In this document: piece by piece, positions 7,935-15,201 of the stretch | Position numbering within the stretch: position 1 is the stretch's first letter | How the letters are laid out: each line of letters begins with the position of its first letter | DNA from: CAKZRD01 sp038886595 | GTDB taxonomy: Archaea > Nanobdellota > Nanobdellia > Pacearchaeales > GW2011-AR1 | Length of the DNA stretch: 30,094 bases | NCBI GenBank assembly: GCA_038886595.1 | Contig: JAWALV010000002.1 | Coordinates: forward strand, 1-30,094 | Direction: 5' to 3' | Made by a program: the position numbers and the translations under genes | The notes under the pieces: model-generated | Databases searched by the model: none | Told to the model about the DNA's origin: nothing | The model's input: the letters and a program-made list of their open reading frames with translations, nothing else

Positions 7935-8593
7935 TCAAAAATACCTCTCCAAGAATTTCCTTCTCCGACAACTTCTTTTAATTTAACCTTTAATTCTTTC
8001 CTAAAAAAAGGACAATTCAAAACCAAACTTTCAAACTCTCCTCCTTCGCCAGCAGGGTTTATTCTAAATCTTTCGTAAATTTTTTTAAGTTCTACAATAG
8101 TCTTTTCGTCAATTTCTTTTCCAACCCAAGATTTATCAAAAGGATACGCGGCAACAGCAGAGATAATGACTCTAAAATTACTATCTAATAACTCCTTCAA
8201 AATTTCAAATTGATCTTTTTGCCACAAAGGATTAAAGCACTCTATCTTAAAGTCATTACAAATTTTTTGTATTCTTGAAGATTGATAAACGCTCTCAACA
8301 GCGCCCGTAACAATACCTTCAATTCTAAAATTCTGAATAGATTCTTTTATTGCTGCTTTCAAATCCGCTAACTCTTCTTCCTTTTTTCCTTTTGTCTTTC
8401 TTACAACTATAGGAACATTCATCAACTTTGCCTGCTTTTCAACTAAATTAATTGCCGAAGTATGAAACATAAAACTATCTTTGTTGTCTGAAAAAATTGA
8501 AATTAAACAAGATATTTCATAACCTTCCTTTTTAGCAAGAAAAGCTGCATAAGTTGAATCTTTTCCTCCGGAAAACAAAACACCAATTTTCAT
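7931..8593 (-). CDS. dph6: Diphthine-ammonia ligase (Dph6)
   Basis: A 220-residue PP-loop ATPase with SGGKDS at residues 8-13. The family-typical segments GAVESVYQSSRIQKIC, NPLWQKDQ and AGEGGEFESLVLNCPFF are present; the last is diagnostic of the Dph6/MJ0570 group. It catalyses the last step of diphthamide formation, ATP-dependent amidation of diphthine on the conserved His of elongation factor 2, and needs ammonia. The length matches archaeal Dph6. It is the first gene of a minus-strand operon, with the box TTTTTTAATCC (8613-8623) ending 19 nt before the ATG. The next gene, a glutaminase, overlaps it by 4 nt. Confidence 0.92.
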   Translation of the reverse strand: MKIGVLFSGGKDSTYAAFLAKKEGYEISCLISIFSDNKDSFMFHTSAINLVEKQAKLMNVPIVVRKTKGKKEEELADLKAAIKESIQNFRIEGIVTGAVESVYQSSRIQKICNDFKIECFNPLWQKDQFEILKELLDSNFRVIISAVAAYPFDKSWVGKEIDEKTIVELKKIYERFRINPAGEGGEFESLVLNCPFFRKELKVKLKEVVGEGNSWRGIFE

Positions 8594-8612
8594 AAAAAAT
8601 AAAAATAATTTA

Positions 8613-8623
8613 GGATTAAAAAA
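8613..8623 (-). promoter_or_regulatory. Promoter-like box of dph6
   Basis: Minus strand TTTTTTAATCC ends 19 nt before ATG 8593, the window's usual leaderless spacing. Confidence 0.5.
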
Positions 8624-8714
8624 TTAATTGATTATTAAAAAATTTTAAAAAAAATTTTAGTAAGAAGACAAGTTTAAAAAGATTAGTTTTGAATAAGGTA
8701 GAATTTTATATTTT

Positions 8715-8792
8715 ATGGACAAAAAATATATTATTAATTTTTTATATAAAACAAAAGGTATAAAAACCTTAGTATACTTAAAAAATAAATAA
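8715..8792 (+). CDS. Possible 25-codon ORF ahead of the DUF378 gene
   Basis: ATG 8715 opens a frame of 25 codons, beginning MDKKYIINFLYKTKGIKTL, which stops at TAA 8790-8792, 7 bases before the Shine-Dalgarno sequence of the next gene. It could be a leader peptide. Against it, the strongest TATA-like box (8757-8768) lies inside it and would give a transcript starting near its stop codon. The composition is no better than chance for AT-rich DNA. Confidence 0.2.
   Translation: MDKKYIINFLYKTKGIKTLVYLKNK
8755..8770 (+). promoter_or_regulatory. TATA-like box inside a small inverted repeat
   Basis: AAGGT-ATAAAA-ACCTT is a perfect 5-bp inverted repeat around a TATA-like core. Initiation about 20-25 nt downstream would give a short leader carrying the Shine-Dalgarno site at 8799. 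The symmetry over the box may be an operator. Confidence 0.45.
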
Positions 8793-8798
8793 ATAAAA

Positions 8799-8804
8799 GG
8801 AGGG
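8799..8804 (+). promoter_or_regulatory. Shine-Dalgarno site GGAGGG of the DUF378 gene
   Basis: GGAGGG lies 3 nt before ATG 8808. It is the only strong ribosome binding site I see in the window, where most genes look leaderless; this gene must have a leadered mRNA. Confidence 0.75.
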
Positions 8805-8807
8805 AAA

Positions 8808-9002
8808 ATGGACACCTTAACAAAAGTGGCAGTAGTTCTTGCAAATATAGGTGCAATTAATTGGGGTTTGAAAGCTATTAGCGATAATGCAGAATTAGTA
8901 CAATATCTACAAATAGATTTGTTAATAAGAGTAGTTTATGGATTAGTTGGTATTGCAGGGGTATACTGCTTAGTAAAATTATTTATGGATAAAAAAAATT
9001 AA
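8808..9002 (+). CDS. DUF378 family small membrane protein
   Basis: A 64-residue protein with two membrane helices, at about residues 6-24 and 39-58. The conserved elements IGAINWGL near the start and RVVYGLVGIAGVYCLV in the second helix are typical of DUF378 (YuzA-like) proteins, whose role is unknown. It has the only clear Shine-Dalgarno site in the window, which suggests strong or differently controlled translation. The GTPase gene starts 22 nt downstream. Confidence 0.85.
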   Translation: MDTLTKVAVVLANIGAINWGLKAISDNAELVQYLQIDLLIRVVYGLVGIAGVYCLVKLFMDKKN

Positions 9003-9024
9003 GTAAATTTTTTTTTATTTTTTT

Positions 9025-9930
9025 ATGCCTGTAAATGCTAGTCCTGAATTTGCAAAAGCTGAAAAGGAATACTTAGAAGCAAAAACTCTTGAAGAAAAAA
9101 TAGAAAAACTAAAAAAAATGATTTCTCTTGCCCCTTCGCATAAAGGGGCTGAAAACCTCCGTGCAGAATTAAGAAGCCGTCTAAAAAAATTAACAGAAAG
9201 TCTAGAAAAACAAAAATCTTCTGGAAAAACGACACAAAAAGGAATAAAAAAAGCAGAAATCCAATGCGTTTTAGTCGGCTTTCCAAATTCTGGAAAAACA
9301 ACTTTGTTTAAAAATTTAACAAAGCAAGAAATAAAAATTTCTCCACAACCTTTCTCCACAATTGAACCTGACTTAGGAACTTTTGATTTTGAAGACATAA
9401 AAGTTCAAATTATAGATATGGCTTCCTTTCCCAAAGAGGACAAAGGAATAATAAACAACACAGATAGTTTAATTTTAGTAGTCGAAAGTTTAGAACAAAT
9501 AACAAATTCAAAACCATACTTAGAAAAATCAAAAGCAAAAAAAATTCTCGTCTTCAATAAAACAGACCTTCTTTCAGATGAAGAAAAAAGAAAAATAAAA
9601 GAAACAATAAAATCAAAATATAAAGAGTTTTTTTCTTTTTTTCTCTTAAATCAAAATGACAATTTAGAAGAACTAAAAAGAAAGATTTTTGAAAGTTTCA
9701 ACATTATCAGAGTTTACACAAAAGAACCAAAAAAAGAACCTTCAAAAGAACCGCTTATTTTGAAAGAAAACTCAACAATAAAAGACATGATAGAAAAAAT
9801 TTCAAAAAATCTTCTAAATAAAGTTAAATCTGCAAAAATATGGGGTCCTTCTTCGAAATTTCCCGGACAAACCGTCGGCCTTGAACATATCTTAAAAGAT
9901 AAGGATATTGTTGAGCTGAAGATAGAATGA
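9025..9930 (+). CDS. DRG/Obg-like GTPase with C-terminal TGS domain
   Basis: The 301-residue protein has an N-terminal helical region (about 1-75), a P-loop GFPNSGKTT (85-93), a G2-like threonine in PFSTIEPDLGTF and the G4 motif NKTD. The last 75 residues form a TGS domain (IIRVYTKEP... ending KDIVELKIE). This is the plan of DRG-type GTPases, which act on ribosomes or translation factors. It is shorter than typical DRG (about 360), and the G3 motif, normally DxPG, reads DMAS here, lacking the glycine that contacts the gamma-phosphate; hydrolysis may be slow or altered. The following small membrane gene starts in its stop codon (ATGA), so they are cotranslated. Confidence 0.88.
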   Translation: MPVNASPEFAKAEKEYLEAKTLEEKIEKLKKMISLAPSHKGAENLRAELRSRLKKLTESLEKQKSSGKTTQKGIKKAEIQCVLVGFPNSGKTTLFKNLTKQEIKISPQPFSTIEPDLGTFDFEDIKVQIIDMASFPKEDKGIINNTDSLILVVESLEQITNSKPYLEKSKAKKILVFNKTDLLSDEEKRKIKETIKSKYKEFFSFFLLNQNDNLEELKRKIFESFNIIRVYTKEPKKEPSKEPLILKENSTIKDMIEKISKNLLNKVKSAKIWGPSSKFPGQTVGLEHILKDKDIVELKIE

Positions 9931-10199
9931 GAAAACAACGCCTTTTCTTAATATTGAGTATAATTTCAATTTTGATTCTGCTTTTGCTTTCAGAATTTCA
10001 AAAACCTATTGCGGAAGGAAAAATTAAAGAAATAAAAAAAGGTCTTCCAACAACAATAAACCTATATAACTCCCAACTAGAAATAATTATTTTTGAAAAA
10101 GAAATTACCTTAAAAAAGAATGACGAAATAAAAATTTTTGGCTCTTTCCAAAATAAAAATCAAATAATCGCAACAAAAATAATATGTACGAATTGCTAA
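9927..10199 (+). CDS. Small membrane-anchored protein, probable OB-fold
   Basis: A 90-residue protein with one N-terminal membrane helix or uncleaved signal (LFLILSIISILILLLL) followed by about 65 residues rich in short beta strands (AEGKIKEI, LEIIIFE, DEIKIFGSF, NQIIATKII), compatible with a small OB-fold of the tRNA_anti-like kind; this fold call is inference. It ends in CTNC. The start overlaps the GTPase stop (ATGA) and the stop overlaps the transporter start by 16 nt, so it is firmly in this operon. OB-fold proteins beside COG1784 transporters fit my recollection of other archaea. Confidence 0.7.
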   Translation: MRKQRLFLILSIISILILLLLSEFQKPIAEGKIKEIKKGLPTTINLYNSQLEIIIFEKEITLKKNDEIKIFGSFQNKNQIIATKIICTNC

Positions 10200-11377
10200 T
10201 TTTTATCTTGGTTGGAATTTTATTTGGGATTATTACAGGATTAACTCCTGGAATTCATACAAATCTCTTGGCAGTTTTTCTTCTTTCAATTTCACCGATG
10301 CTATTAAATTATTTTTCTCCGATAGCAGTCATCGTTTTAATAGTTTCAATGGGCCTAACAAATACTTTCATTGATGCAATTCCTTCAATTTACCTAGGAG
10401 CACCAGATGAAGAAAATTCTCTTTCTGTTTTGCCCGGACATAAAATGCTTTTAGAAGGTCGTGGTCACGAAGCAGTTCAATCAACACTAATTGGTTCAAT
10501 AATAGCAGTTATAATTTTTTTATTAATTACACCTCTTTTGATTTTTATTATTCCAAAAATTCAAAACCTCATCGAAAAAATGATGGCTTTCTTTCTAATT
10601 TGGGCAGTTATTTTTCTTTTAATTAGAGAAGAAGAAAGAAAAAAAGCTTTCATAATTTTTATTTTGTCTGGAATTCTTGGAATTGCTTCAACAAATCTTT
10701 CTATAAACCAACCCTTATTACCTTTACTAACAGGCCTATTTGGAACATCTACTTTAATTTATTCTATCTCACAGAATTCTTCTCCACCGGAACAAAAAAT
10801 TGAAAAAACAAAAATTAATTTAAAAGAAATAAAAAAACCTTTTTTAGCAACTGCAATTGTTTCCCCTATTTGTTCTTTTATGCCTGGAATGGGTGCCAGT
10901 CAATCAGCAATAATTGGAACAAGTTTTTTCAAAAAAATTTCTCAAAAAGAATTTTTGATTCTTGTTGGAAGCACAAACACTTTAGTTTTATCCGTTTCTT
11001 TCTTGATTTTATATTTAACAAACAAAAAAAGAAGCGGTCTCGCAGCAGCAATTTCACAACTAACAACAATAGGAAGAACAGAAATGACATATATTATAGG
11101 AACAATAATTTTAACGACAATAATTTGCTTCCTTCTAACGATAAAAATATCAAAATTCTTCGCGAAAAACATAACAAAAATAAACTATGAAAAACTTTCA
11201 AAAGGAATAATTTTTTTCTTGTTTTTGGTTGTTTTCCTAGTTAGTGGTTTTAAAGGAATTCTAGTTTTAGTCAGCTCAACCTTGCTCGGTTTAACAGCAA
11301 GTTATCTAGGAGTAAGAAAAGGTTTTCTAATGGGTTGTTTAATGCTTCCTGCAATTTTGTGGTATCTTCCGATTTAA
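10184..11377 (+). CDS. TctA-like membrane protein (COG1784 family)
   Basis: A 397-residue polytopic protein with about ten membrane helices. It has the two repeated signature loops of the TctA/DUF112 group: ITGLTPGIHTN (17-27) near the N-terminus and SFMPGMGASQSAIIG in the second half, giving the internal two-fold repeat of this family. The archaeal COG1784 branch lacks known TctB/TctC partners, and none is seen here, so the substrate is unknown. It overlaps the anchored small protein by 16 nt and is the last gene of its operon; the next 214 bases hold a hairpin and the decarboxylase promoter. Confidence 0.9.
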   Translation: MYELLIFILVGILFGIITGLTPGIHTNLLAVFLLSISPMLLNYFSPIAVIVLIVSMGLTNTFIDAIPSIYLGAPDEENSLSVLPGHKMLLEGRGHEAVQSTLIGSIIAVIIFLLITPLLIFIIPKIQNLIEKMMAFFLIWAVIFLLIREEERKKAFIIFILSGILGIASTNLSINQPLLPLLTGLFGTSTLIYSISQNSSPPEQKIEKTKINLKEIKKPFLATAIVSPICSFMPGMGASQSAIIGTSFFKKISQKEFLILVGSTNTLVLSVSFLILYLTNKKRSGLAAAISQLTTIGRTEMTYIIGTIILTTIICFLLTIKISKFFAKNITKINYEKLSKGIIFFLFLVVFLVSGFKGILVLVSSTLLGLTASYLGVRKGFLMGCLMLPAILWYLPI

Positions 11378-11439
11378 TATTCTTCTATTATTTATTAATT
11401 TAAAAGGCCATATTTTTGCTCTCGCCCTCTTAATGGATA

Positions 11440-11463
11440 TTATCATAACTTTTTTTATGATAA
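11440..11463. repeat. 8-bp inverted repeat after the transporter gene
   Basis: TTATCATA (11440-11447) and TATGATAA (11456-11463) flank an 8-nt T-rich loop. It could be a transcription terminator for the upstream operon, or a DNA-binding site. Confidence 0.5.
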
Positions 11464-11508
11464 CATTATGTTAGTTGCAATTTGAGAACCTGCTTATTAC
11501 CCCCCCAA

Positions 11509-11522
11509 ACGGAAGCGCGCTA
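11509..11522 (+). promoter_or_regulatory. Shared 14-bp motif ACGGAAGCGCGCTA (copy 1)
   Basis: A GC-rich block in an AT-rich intergenic region, containing the palindrome AGCGCGCT. It lies 38 nt upstream of the TTTATAAA box of the PLP decarboxylase. An exact copy, in the same orientation relative to its gene, lies 39 nt upstream of the trpS TATA box (15213-15226). It is preceded by a run of seven C. A shared regulator binding site is the best explanation; mirror-image ends of a transferred cassette is the alternative. Confidence 0.6.
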
Positions 11523-11560
11523 GTCATACGAAGAAGTTTTTAGCGAAAGTTGTGATTAAG

Positions 11561-11571
11561 TTTATAAACTA
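11561..11571 (+). promoter_or_regulatory. TATA box of the PLP decarboxylase gene
   Basis: TTTATAAACTA ends 20 nt before ATG 11592, predicting a leaderless transcript. Confidence 0.65.
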
Positions 11572-11591
11572 AAATTTATTTAGGATTAGAT

Positions 11592-13211
11592 ATGGATAAA
11601 AAATATTTTAATAAAAAACTAATTAAAAGAATGTTTGGTGATGCAGGTTCATTAAATGTTTCTGAAATAAAAAATCAACTAAATGAACTAGATAAGATAT
11701 TTTCAAAAAATTTTAAAAAAAATTCTCCACGAGTATTTTCTTATAATAAGGAAAAACCTTCATTAATTGAAGAAGATCCAAAAGATTTAATGGATACATT
11801 TTCAGGATTACAATATTATTTTGATCATTGTTTAAATTGGCGTTCAGTAAGAACACAGTTTAATGTTACTCCTCCTCCTAGTTTAATTTCTATTTCTTCA
11901 CAAGTTTTAGTGGATATGGTCAACCCTACATTAGCGACTGAAATTGGATGTGGAAATTTATTACAGCTTGAAAAAGAAATAACAAGGTTTATAAGTCATT
12001 TGGTTGGATGGAATGATAAAGAGTCCATAGGCATTTTTACATTCGGAGGAACCGGAACAAATCTGTATGGTATGAAAATAGGACTTAATAAAAGTCAGCC
12101 TTCCATTTCGTTAGAAGGAGTTAAAGATGTCGTTTTCATTGATAATGATCAAACTCATTCTTGTCATAGAACTGCTTGCGACTGGCTAGGTGTTGGGATT
12201 AACAATGATATTATTCTAAAAACTTACGATGGTATTATAAATCCAAATGAGCTAGAAGAAGCAATGGTAAATGTAATTAAAAAAAATAAAAAAATAGGGT
12301 GTATCATTCTAAATGGAGGAGAATCCTATGATTACTCTGTTGATCCGATTTACGATGTTTACAAAGTTAGAGAGAAAGTTTGTAAAAAATTTGATCTTAA
12401 TTACAAACCCCATATCCACGTTGATTCAGTGAGCGGGTGGGTTTTTTTAATGTTCAATAATTATGATTTTTCAAAAAATCCTCTTTCTTTTTCAAAAGAA
12501 AGTCTCAATAAAATAAAAGCAATGAATTCTAAAATAAAACAATTAAAATACGCAGATTCATTTGGTGTAGATTTTCATAAAACAGGATTTACGCAATATA
12601 TTTCCAGTTTATTTATGCTAAAAAACAAAAGAGACATACAATTTATCGCAGAAGGATCTAGAGGAGCGACTGCCCAATCTTTTGAAATTTCTGGTTACTC
12701 GCCAGGGCAGTATACTTTAGAAACATCCAGGAGTGCTATTGGTCCTGTTTCAGCTTATGTAACTTTGTCTTCCCTGGGGATAAAGGGGTTTCAATATTTG
12801 ATAGGTAACTTTATGGATGTTGCTGAAGACTTGCGATCAAGATTAAGAAAAGATAAAACATTTATTTTATGTAATGGTCAAGCCCTTGGATGGTGTACTT
12901 TGTTTATCATAAACCTTTTTAATAAAAAATTAAGTTTTCAAGAAGTGTTAAGTTATGACCAATCCAAGCAAGATAAAATAAATAATTATCAAAAAGAGTT
13001 TTATAAATATTTAAATGAAGGAAAGAATAAAAATAAATGGGTCTTCTCGCTATCTGGAAGATATAAGATTAGGGCTTTCAAATTATATCCAATGTCTCCA
13101 TACACTTCCAAGAAAAATAATGATGAAATTTTAAACTGGATTAAACAAAATAAAAAAGAATTTGATAAAAGGTATTATGACACTGCACGAAATAAACAAA
13201 TTTTTGAATAA
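11592..13211 (+). CDS. Group II PLP-dependent amino acid decarboxylase
   Basis: The 539-residue protein has the fold-type I decarboxylase pattern: FTFGGTGTNLYGM (phosphate-binding loop), HSCHRTACDWLGVG with the cofactor-stacking His, HIHVDSVSGWVF with the Asp that contacts the pyridine nitrogen, and DFHKTGF with the PLP lysine K330. It belongs with Glu/Tyr/aromatic amino acid decarboxylases (PF00282). It is much longer than archaeal MfnA (about 390), and closer to bacterial-type enzymes. The substrate cannot be fixed from motifs; the neighbouring trpS with the same upstream motif makes tryptophan or another aromatic amino acid a guess only. The gene uses ATT and GAT more than neighbouring operons, which use ATA heavily, so it may be acquired. 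It overlaps the nucleotidyltransferase start. Confidence 0.9.
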   Translation: MDKKYFNKKLIKRMFGDAGSLNVSEIKNQLNELDKIFSKNFKKNSPRVFSYNKEKPSLIEEDPKDLMDTFSGLQYYFDHCLNWRSVRTQFNVTPPPSLISISSQVLVDMVNPTLATEIGCGNLLQLEKEITRFISHLVGWNDKESIGIFTFGGTGTNLYGMKIGLNKSQPSISLEGVKDVVFIDNDQTHSCHRTACDWLGVGINNDIILKTYDGIINPNELEEAMVNVIKKNKKIGCIILNGGESYDYSVDPIYDVYKVREKVCKKFDLNYKPHIHVDSVSGWVFLMFNNYDFSKNPLSFSKESLNKIKAMNSKIKQLKYADSFGVDFHKTGFTQYISSLFMLKNKRDIQFIAEGSRGATAQSFEISGYSPGQYTLETSRSAIGPVSAYVTLSSLGIKGFQYLIGNFMDVAEDLRSRLRKDKTFILCNGQALGWCTLFIINLFNKKLSFQEVLSYDQSKQDKINNYQKEFYKYLNEGKNKNKWVFSLSGRYKIRAFKLYPMSPYTSKKNNDEILNWIKQNKKEFDKRYYDTARNKQIFE

Positions 13212-14025
13212 ATATCCTGATCTGAAAGGTTTTAGGGGATTCATAACTGCTATATTTAAAAAACCAGATATTAAAGGACTGTTTTTATGTGGCTCAAGGG
13301 CAAATAAAACTTCTAATATAAAAAGAGACTTATCTGATTTTGACTTTTTTATAATAACTTCCAAGAAAATCTCTGAAATGCAATCTTTGCACTACCACAT
13401 TAAAAATGTCAGAGTAGAAGTTATGCTTTATGAAGAAAAAAAATTTCTTAAACCTTCAAATTACGACAAAAATCTTCTGAATAAACTATTGAATAAATCC
13501 GAATTAATATTTTCAAAAAACAATGAAGTAAAAAAATCTTTCATTAAATTTTCTAACTCAAAACTAAAAAAAGGAGTTTCAGAATCTGAGTTAGATTCTA
13601 TGTGGTTTAAAATAATTTGGAATGCATTAAAAGTAAAATCATATGAAAAAATAGATGTTGATTTGGCCGAGATTCTTGCAATGCAGAATTATTTTTTTAT
13701 TGGTTTATTATATGGTCGTATGTGTGGGGAGCAAATTTATAACTTGTCGGAGAGCATTAAATATATGAAGAAAACGAATACCTTTCTTTGGAGAAAATAT
13801 AAAAATATTCTTAATAAACCGAATAAAAGAAAAGAAATAGAAAAAATTATTCCTTTTTTACCGAATTCTGATTATTACCTATCAAAAAAATCTTTAATAG
13901 AACTAAATAATTTCATTAGCCCATTAACTGTGATCGGAAAAGAAAGTAAAATTATTAAAGATTATAAGTATGAAATAGATAAACTTGTACTTCCTACTTT
14001 AAAATTTTTAGAAGAAGATAATTAA
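13177..14025 (+). CDS. Nucleotidyltransferase-fold protein (MNT/aminoglycoside-adenylyltransferase-like)
   Basis: The protein has the Pol-beta nucleotidyltransferase signature: CGSRAN (G39, S40) followed by DLSDFDFFI with D54 and D56 as metal ligands, and a probable third carboxylate in VRVEVMLYE. The remaining 200 residues are mostly helical and unrecognised. It should transfer an NMP to a small molecule, protein or RNA; the target is unknown. I use ATG 13177, giving 282 residues; a TTG at 13162 in the same frame is an alternative. The start overlaps the end of the decarboxylase gene by 35 nt, so they are cotranscribed and likely act together. It converges with trpS and overlaps its stop by 4 nt. 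Confidence 0.75.
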   Translation: MTLHEINKFLNKYPDLKGFRGFITAIFKKPDIKGLFLCGSRANKTSNIKRDLSDFDFFIITSKKISEMQSLHYHIKNVRVEVMLYEEKKFLKPSNYDKNLLNKLLNKSELIFSKNNEVKKSFIKFSNSKLKKGVSESELDSMWFKIIWNALKVKSYEKIDVDLAEILAMQNYFFIGLLYGRMCGEQIYNLSESIKYMKKTNTFLWRKYKNILNKPNKRKEIEKIIPFLPNSDYYLSKKSLIELNNFISPLTVIGKESKIIKDYKYEIDKLVLPTLKFLEEDN

Positions 14026-15143
14026 TACTTCAAAAGAAATTCTGAAATCTTTTGCTTTGCAGATTCTCTTCTTTTTTGATGCTCTGAGATGAATTTAGTT
14101 ATCTTTTCAATAGCATATTTTTTCATTTCCCAACTTAATAGTTTTCCTGATTTATAATCTTGCTCAAGTTGATTAAGTTTTTCATCTGATTCTTCAAACA
14201 AGTATTTTAGATATTGAAAGGGAATATCAATTTCAGGATTTCCTCCTTTTTTTCTGTGCTCCTCTATTGTTGCTTTCCCCCCCGAGAACGCATATTTGTT
14301 AATTTTATTTTTAATTTCTTGAGGAGTATCTGTTGTTAATATGCCCTTCACGGCGTCAGAACTGCTCATCTTTCCCTCATTTCCAGTTAAAGGAGGTAAA
14401 AATGAACACTGAATACTGGAGGGCTTATAATATCCTAATTTTGGCAAAATGTCTCTTGTTAGTCTAAAATGAGGGTCTTGATCTATAGCATGAGGGATTA
14501 AGCAAGGCATCTTCTTTTTCTTTAAAATACATGGCAGAAAAGATGGAACTGTTTGCATTGATGTGAAGAATATCGAGCCTATATTTGTACTATCATTAAA
14601 ACCAAAACTAGATTTTATTGTAGAAAAAGTTATTTTTTTAGCAACTTTTATTGCTTCAGGATATAGCAAACCTGCATGTTTTGTATCTATTATAAAATAG
14701 GTTTTTTCTGGATTGAAACCTACCGCAATAACATCTAAGATATTCTCATTTAACCATTTTTGAACTTCTTCATAAGTTAAATCCTTATACATAAACTTCT
14801 CGTCATCTGTAAATTGAAAATATAATTCCGCATCAAATGTATCTTGGAGCCATTTTGTAAAATACCACACCACAAAATGTCCTATATGTATTGGTCCAGA
14901 AGGACCGCAACCAGTATATAGAAAAAATTTATTTCCTTTATCATATTCATCAAATAACCAATTTAAATCCCTATGCGCAAAAAATATTTTTCTAGTTAAC
15001 ATAAGATGCAAATCCTTAGCATACTTTTTAATTCGATTTAATAAAGGTTTGTCTATTTTTTCCAAACCAAATTCATTTATCAACCTATTATAGTCTACAC
15101 TTCCCTTTACATCATAAGGGTTAACAAGGGTGTTGTCCTTCAT
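14022..15143 (-). CDS. trpS: Tryptophanyl-tRNA synthetase (archaeal/eukaryotic type)
   Basis: Class I synthetase of 373 residues with the HIGH-type motif PSGPIHIGH (81-89) and the KMSSS loop with K258. The N-terminal region before the catalytic domain (NPYDVKGSVDYNRLINEFGL), FQFTDDEK and HAIDQDPHFRLTRDI are typical of archaeal and eukaryotic TrpRS. It charges tRNA-Trp. The frame runs on upstream to 15236, but the TATA box at 15163-15173 ends 19 nt before ATG 15143, so this start is preferred; ATG 15146 directly ahead is nearly equivalent. It is unusual to find it converging on a decarboxylase/nucleotidyltransferase pair with which it shares an upstream 14-bp motif. Whether it is the only TrpRS of the cell cannot be seen. 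Confidence 0.93.
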   Translation of the reverse strand: MKDNTLVNPYDVKGSVDYNRLINEFGLEKIDKPLLNRIKKYAKDLHLMLTRKIFFAHRDLNWLFDEYDKGNKFFLYTGCGPSGPIHIGHFVVWYFTKWLQDTFDAELYFQFTDDEKFMYKDLTYEEVQKWLNENILDVIAVGFNPEKTYFIIDTKHAGLLYPEAIKVAKKITFSTIKSSFGFNDSTNIGSIFFTSMQTVPSFLPCILKKKKMPCLIPHAIDQDPHFRLTRDILPKLGYYKPSSIQCSFLPPLTGNEGKMSSSDAVKGILTTDTPQEIKNKINKYAFSGGKATIEEHRKKGGNPEIDIPFQYLKYLFEESDEKLNQLEQDYKSGKLLSWEMKKYAIEKITKFISEHQKRRESAKQKISEFLLKY

Positions 15144-15162
15144 CATAAGGAAAAATATAATT

Positions 15163-15173
15163 GCCTTTATAAA
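15163..15173 (-). promoter_or_regulatory. TATA box of trpS
   Basis: Minus strand TTTATAAAGGC, the same core as the decarboxylase box; it ends 19 nt before ATG 15143. Confidence 0.65.
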
Positions 15174-15201
15174 TATTTTCCAAAAAATATTCTCTTTTTC
15201 T

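Noticed and set aside
9015..9398. Minus-strand ORFs antisense to the DRG-like GTPase
   Set aside because: The sense strand encodes a clear P-loop and TGS protein; the antisense frames are Phe/Ser-rich shadows.
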